From positions 58,477-108,199 of the forward strand of contig MU130244.1 of assembly GCA_015039465.1 (NCBI GenBank): a DNA stretch of 49,723 nucleotides, read 5' to 3'. The stretch comes from Phlegmacium glaucopus. Taxonomy: Eukaryota; Basidiomycota; Agaricomycetes; Agaricales; Cortinariaceae. Shown one piece after another: positions 46,181 to 49,723 of the stretch. Numbering within the stretch: position 1 is the first letter of the stretch; the number at the start of each line of letters is the position of its first letter. Position numbers and translations under genes: made by a program. The notes under the pieces were generated by a model. It ran no database searches, was not told where the DNA came from, and was given only the letters and a program-made list of their open reading frames with translations.

Positions 46181-46544
46181 GACTTCAAAATAACTTAGAC
46201 CATGTACTGCTCACATATTTACTGTTTACTACATCCTCAAAGATGGTTAATTCTAGTTATCTAAAGTGTTGTGGCTTGGGCGGCTCAAGTTCTAGGTCAG
46301 AAGTAAGCGGAGCCCAAAAATGTGGGAAAAACATACCATATTTGGATGAAAACATACCCGATATGGGTTGGGGAAGGGGGGGGGGGTTGGCAAGGCCTTA
46401 CAGAAAAAAATCCACCCCGTGTAGTTTTTCAAATCTTGGTGCCCCCTTGAGTACGGTGCAACATTTCTTCTCTACTAGAAACCTACCCTTCAGCTTCTAG
46501 AGCTAAGCAACGCCCGATACTCTAAGTTCCTCGCAACCCCTACA
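46181..46544. other. Spacer with a second G-tract repeat
   Basis: A G-rich tract (11 G at 46376-46386) followed by TTGGCAAGGCCTTACAGAAAAAAAT resembles the segment after the 16-G run at 44137 (CTGCCGGAGGCTTAGAAAAAAAAT). Nearby GGTGCCCCCTTGA (about 46438) occurs inverted at about 44100. The two look like diverged copies of one small element on either side of the hAT relic. Confidence 0.4.
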
Positions 46545-47130
46545 ATGTTTACAGGGCTCCGAAACACCATCATCCAAGGTAGCACATTCGTACAAACCAT
46601 TGCACCACCCACATCAGAGGGTCAGTTCGAGTTCCCAATCATTTAACCTTTAGGTAAAATCCAACTCATATCTGATACTGCACAGGATTCAAGATTCTCT
46701 ATGCAAATATCGCGACCGGCGCATTTCATGACTCCGGAGAACGTTTCGACGCACCCAAATGCCATCCAAATACACGTAAGGCCGTCTTAGCAGATATTAT
46801 GCAGTGGATACAAGACATCGAGGAATCAGAGCGTACTTTGTGGCTTTATGGGTCTGCAGGAGCTGGAAAATCAGCTATCGCTCAGACAATTGCAGAGATG
46901 TGCGCAAAATTGGGCCTCCTCGTCGCCAGTTTTTTCTTCTCTAGGTTATCCCAATCCAGGAATAACGAGAAACATCTGATTGCATCAATTGCATATCAGC
47001 TTATCCTTTCCATTCCAGAGACTCGAACACACATTGAAGCAGCCGTCCAAAGTGACCTTGCAGTATTTCACAAGTCTTTGGACACACAAATAGAAACACT
47101 CATCATCCGGCCTTTGGAGAATGCTAATGT
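46545..47130 (+). pseudogene. NACHT-domain NTPase, N-terminal fragment cut by Gypsy-3
   Basis: ATG at 46545 (MFTGLRNTIIQGSTF). One intron (46621-46685) follows, then FHDSGERFDAPKCHPNTRKA, TLWLYGSAGAGKSAIAQTIA (Walker A, GxxGxGKS) and LVASFFFSRLSQSRNNE, continuing to LIIRPLENANV. This is the usual start of Agaricomycete NACHT proteins, STAND/NLR-like signalling NTPases. The frame stops making sense exactly at 47131, where the Gypsy-3 LTR begins. The rest of the gene should lie beyond the right edge of the window. Confidence 0.8.
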
Positions 47131-47263
47131 TGACTGTCCGCAGTCACCTTCAAATCGACAAAACGACGACTTGTCCAAAAGTAGCTGGATTGTGACGAGT
47201 GACCGACTCGGTGACAGTTGACAAGTGGCTTGGGCGCTTATTCAATCCTTATCTCCCCCCATC

Positions 47264-48702
47264 ATGTCTACTCGTAGGACTCGCCGATCCGCTGTCATGG
47301 AGCCTGAGCAGCCACCTGCTCCACCTACACAGTCTGTACCGGCCCCAGGGGAGCCCTCTGCGGCAGAGAAGTTATCCCTCAAGAGGGAGTTTGATTGGCT
47401 CTTCCAGAAGACCTCGAGCGATAAAAAGGACGTTTTTACTGCTGATGGAGACACGGAGCGGAAGGCGGCGCTGGTGGAGCTGGAGGATGACCTGGTGTGT
47501 GTCTGAGCCCATTTGTATGACTGATTCTGATCGATTTTTCGGCAGGACAACCTTGGAGCATTGGTGGCTCGTTTAGAAACTCGGGCGGCGTTCGGCTGGA
47601 ACCTGCGATATACAGATATGACTCCTTGGGTTGCCGAATTTCCGCCCTCCGCCCAGTCTAGTATCGTTAAGCGACTCAAAGAAAATATGCTTCGTCTTCA
47701 TGACCGGATATTCGAACTATCGTTGTCCACACCCTTGGGATATTCGGAGGAAGGTGGATCGGCTGGTGAGGAGGAGGGTGAGGTGGAGTCCGAGGAAGAG
47801 GAGGTTGTATCAGTGAGCAAAGGGAAGTCGTCGATGAGCAAAGGGAAGTCGTCGATGAGCAAAGGGAAGTCGTCGATGAGGGAAGTTGTGGTAGAACCAG
47901 AGGTCGTCGAGCTGAACGATCCACCAGTACGTCTGGGTCGTTTGTTCTTGGACTTTCACTCATGGCGACTTTTTAGTGTGGCCGATGTGCCAAAGCCGGT
48001 CGTGACTGTGTCCCTCGTACTGGCCCAACCGATCACGGTCGTTGTGAACGCTGTTTTGCACAACGAAAAGGCTGTTCCTTGTACCAAAGGCCTGCTAGTA
48101 CAGCAACTCCAAAGAAACGAGGCAAGGCCGCCGAGTTAGTTGAAGCTGAGGAGGGTGAGTCGGTAGAGGAGCCGGCACCGAAATCACCGGGGCTCCTGAG
48201 TTCTTTGACGAGGGGGTTTAAACGGAAGCAGGCTGCGAAATCGCCTGAGGCTCCTCCACCACCTCCTCCTTCGAAACCGCCTAAGTTCAACTTGGTAGGC
48301 GTCGTCGTTCCCCCTCTTATCAAACCGCGTTCATCGTATTCGCAGCTCCGAAAGCCCACTGAAGCGTCGTCTTCGGCTGCTGCAAGCGTCGTAGGTGAGA
48401 TGGGGCCTCCTCGTTCGGCTACTCCCTCGGTTTGGTCGTTTGCCACATTTTCGTCTGGGTCCGCCTCCCAGGATCCCGATCATGCCTTGGCTCTGCTCCA
48501 AATGAAGTATCAAGCGTCTCAGGAGGACCTCCGCCTTGAAAGGGAGCGACTCGCCCTGGAACAGCAGCGGTCGTTTCGTCAAGAGGCCTACTACGAGCGG
48601 ACGCTATCAGAGCAGCGGGCGAGATATGAGAGGGAGCTGTCAGAAGCACGGAAGCCGAGGTCCAGTGAAGAGGGGAAGGCGAAACGGAGGAAGGGGTTGT
48701 GA
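47264..48702 (+). CDS. Zn2Cys6-type protein encoded antisense in the Gypsy-3 LTR
   Basis: ATG at 47264 (MSTRRTRRSAVMEPEQ). Introns are about 47494-47545 and 47927-47976. The first parts carry FDWLFQKTSSDKKDVF and YTDMTPWVAEFPPSAQSS, then acidic and Ser-rich text with three exact SKGKSSM repeats (47813-47880). Exon 3 opens with CGRCAKAGRDC, an 11-residue spacer, then CERCFAQRKGC. This is C-x2-C-x6-C-x11-C-x2-C-x6-C, the pattern of GAL4-type binuclear zinc clusters that bind DNA. Then follow basic and proline-rich regions and a C-terminal coiled coil (EDLRLERERLALEQQRSF, RARYERELSEARK). Stop is TGA 48700-48702. Introns and frames are intact. It runs opposite to the retrotransposon pol. Confidence 0.65.
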
Positions 48703-49312
48703 GCGGGTTGGCTGGGACTTCGTCGGTTCCCCTCCTTTTTCTTTTCTTTTGTTTTCTTCTATCGTCGCCCTCCTGCTTCTTGTACCGTATCGTAGTATAT
48801 TCGGACTTCATCGCTGTCGTAGTGTTTTTTGATTTTTTTTTGTTGTAGCTTTTGTTGGAATAAATGTTTTTGTTTTTGGGATTTTTGAACAGTAAGTGAA
48901 AATAAATAAGAGTTTTTATTAAAAACGGCTTAAGGAATTGGTTGAAGCGCCGGGGTATGTTGGTGAACTATTGTGGCCAAGGACCGAACGAAGGTAGGCC
49001 CTTTTTCTTTGTGAAATGTGAAAAGTGAGAATAAAAAGATTGAAAGGAGGACACTCAATATAATCGAGGTTAGGGCTCAGATACCTTCATTGCCGTAACC
49101 CCGGGGGATTGCGCAAGGTCTGAGCAGTTATGCGGCTTGATACCTAATTCTAAATGTCAAATGAAGCGGTTCAAGCAATAGTGAAGCGAAATATAGCGAT
49201 GTGACACAAATGATAAGTGAAAAAAAACGTGAAAAGAGCGAAATATAGAGAGAATAAAAATTTTGAGAGATGAAGTGAGCGGGGTTGATTCGGCTCCTCC
49301 TCCCTACTTTAA
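48703..49312. other. Remaining LTR sequence, non-coding
   Basis: This is an AT-rich stretch between the Zn2Cys6 gene and the pol stop. It should contain the 3' end of the antisense gene and the U3 region of the minus-strand element. No motif stands out. Confidence 0.4.
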
Positions 49313-49723
49313 TCATGACTGTCCGCAGTCATCCTCCAGTAAGTCGGCGTCTTCTGTGTCGTCGTCGTCGTCGTCGGGATCTATGACGCTGGACTCCTGC
49401 ATTTGGGTGAGCCTGGCTTTTGAGATGTCGATTAGTTGTTCCAGAGGTGGTAAATCGAGTTTGGACCGAGCGAAGTAGGGGATTACTCTGAATGCTGCAA
49501 AGGGCCGGTCGAAGACTGAGCCATCGAGCTCTGATATAATGTAGGCGCCTCCTCGGTTACGTGATAGCACTATGAAGGGCCCTAGATAGCGAGCGCGCAT
49601 TTTTCGATTAAGTGCTTTCTCAATCGCTGTGTTTCGTACTAGGACAAGGTCGCCTAATTTGAAGTCGTAGTCGTGTATGGTGTGTGAGTGTTCCTTTTCG
49701 AAGCGGACTGCAGCTCTGAGTCT
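49313..49723 (-). CDS. Gypsy-3 Pol C-terminus (partial)
   Basis: The reading frame enters from the right edge and ends with TGA (complement of 49313-49315). It reads HDYDFKLGDLVLVRNTAIE, then MRARYLGPFIVLSRNRGGAY, DRPFAAFRVIPYFAR and an Asp-rich tail (DDDDDD). The LVLVRNT...RYLGPFIV...GAYI pattern is the C-terminal integrase GPY/F-like module of Gypsy elements, which helps integrase bind target DNA. The last codons overlap the start of the LTR. Confidence 0.82.
   Translation of the reverse strand, partial: RLRAAVRFEKEHSHTIHDYDFKLGDLVLVRNTAIEKALNRKMRARYLGPFIVLSRNRGGAYIISELDGSVFDRPFAAFRVIPYFARSKLDLPPLEQLIDISKARLTQMQESSVIDPDDDDDDTEDADLLEDDCGQS

Larger units (their letters stand above)
47131..49331 (-). 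mobile_element. Gypsy-3 LTR, about 2.2 kb (minus-strand element)
   Basis: It starts TGACTGTCCGCAGTCA at 47131 and ends with the same 16-base near-palindrome at 49316-49331, giving TG...CA ends in both directions. On the minus strand it follows directly on the end of a Gypsy pol ORF, with GGAGGA just before it as a short polypurine tract. It abuts the broken NACHT exon. The other LTR and the TSD lie outside the window, so the length is inferred from one copy. Confidence 0.6.

Overview
The window reads as a transposon-dense piece of a basidiomycete genome, probably a mushroom-forming Agaricomycete. Coding regions are broken by many short GT-AG introns. The recognisable families are typical of that class: a DUF6532-like protein, a Tnp2 transposase, an integrase-core DDE protein, an alpha-type protein kinase with N-terminal Cys pairs, two G-domain GTPases, a NACHT NTPase and chromodomain Gypsy elements. 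There are no bacterial features, no rRNA and no convincing tRNA. Bases 25174-25928 are an N gap.

Layout. 1-1300: hairpins and a 20-bp minisatellite with a 120-bp higher-order period. 1310-8060: a DUF6532-like gene, a Tnp2 transposase pseudogene broken by stops and by a hAT-type MITE (8-bp TSD), and an accessory ORF. 8742-9334: a solo LTR. 9623-11589: an unrecognised gene split by a second hAT-type MITE. 12562-36436: a previously unremarked candidate DNA transposon with 42-bp terminal inverted repeats and a 4-bp target duplication. On the minus strand it carries an integrase-core DDE gene followed 163 bp later by an alpha-kinase gene.

That candidate element was then invaded repeatedly. A chromodomain Gypsy element (Gypsy-1, 17129-31942, TSD ATTCA) lies in its integrase gene. 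A second Gypsy (Gypsy-2, 22107-28560, minus strand, TSD CCAAC) lies in the integrase domain of Gypsy-1. A LINE ORF1-like gene lies antisense between the Gypsy-1 pol and its 3' LTR. A solo LTR (TSD CCCAG) cuts the integrase gene again, a Copia-like LTR sits in the same gene, and a 387-bp palindromic MITE lies near the kinase 3' end.

36437-49723: an unrecognised gene with a duplicated 3' end; a minus-strand gene whose exon/intron junction appears to have been amplified into a 69-bp minisatellite; a divergent pair of GTPase genes; a truncated hAT transposase; and a NACHT gene cut by a third Gypsy (Gypsy-3). The Gypsy-3 LTR is about 2.2 kb and contains an antisense gene with a Zn2Cys6 (GAL4-type) cysteine pattern. 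Gypsy-3 pol runs off the right edge.

Decay pattern. Every in-frame stop found inside the Tnp2, Gypsy-1, Gypsy-2 and integrase reading frames is TGA, several where the family has arginine. Nine of ten differences between the two Gypsy-1 LTRs are transitions, mostly TG/CA against CG. This fits deamination of methylated CpG, a known fate of basidiomycete transposons.
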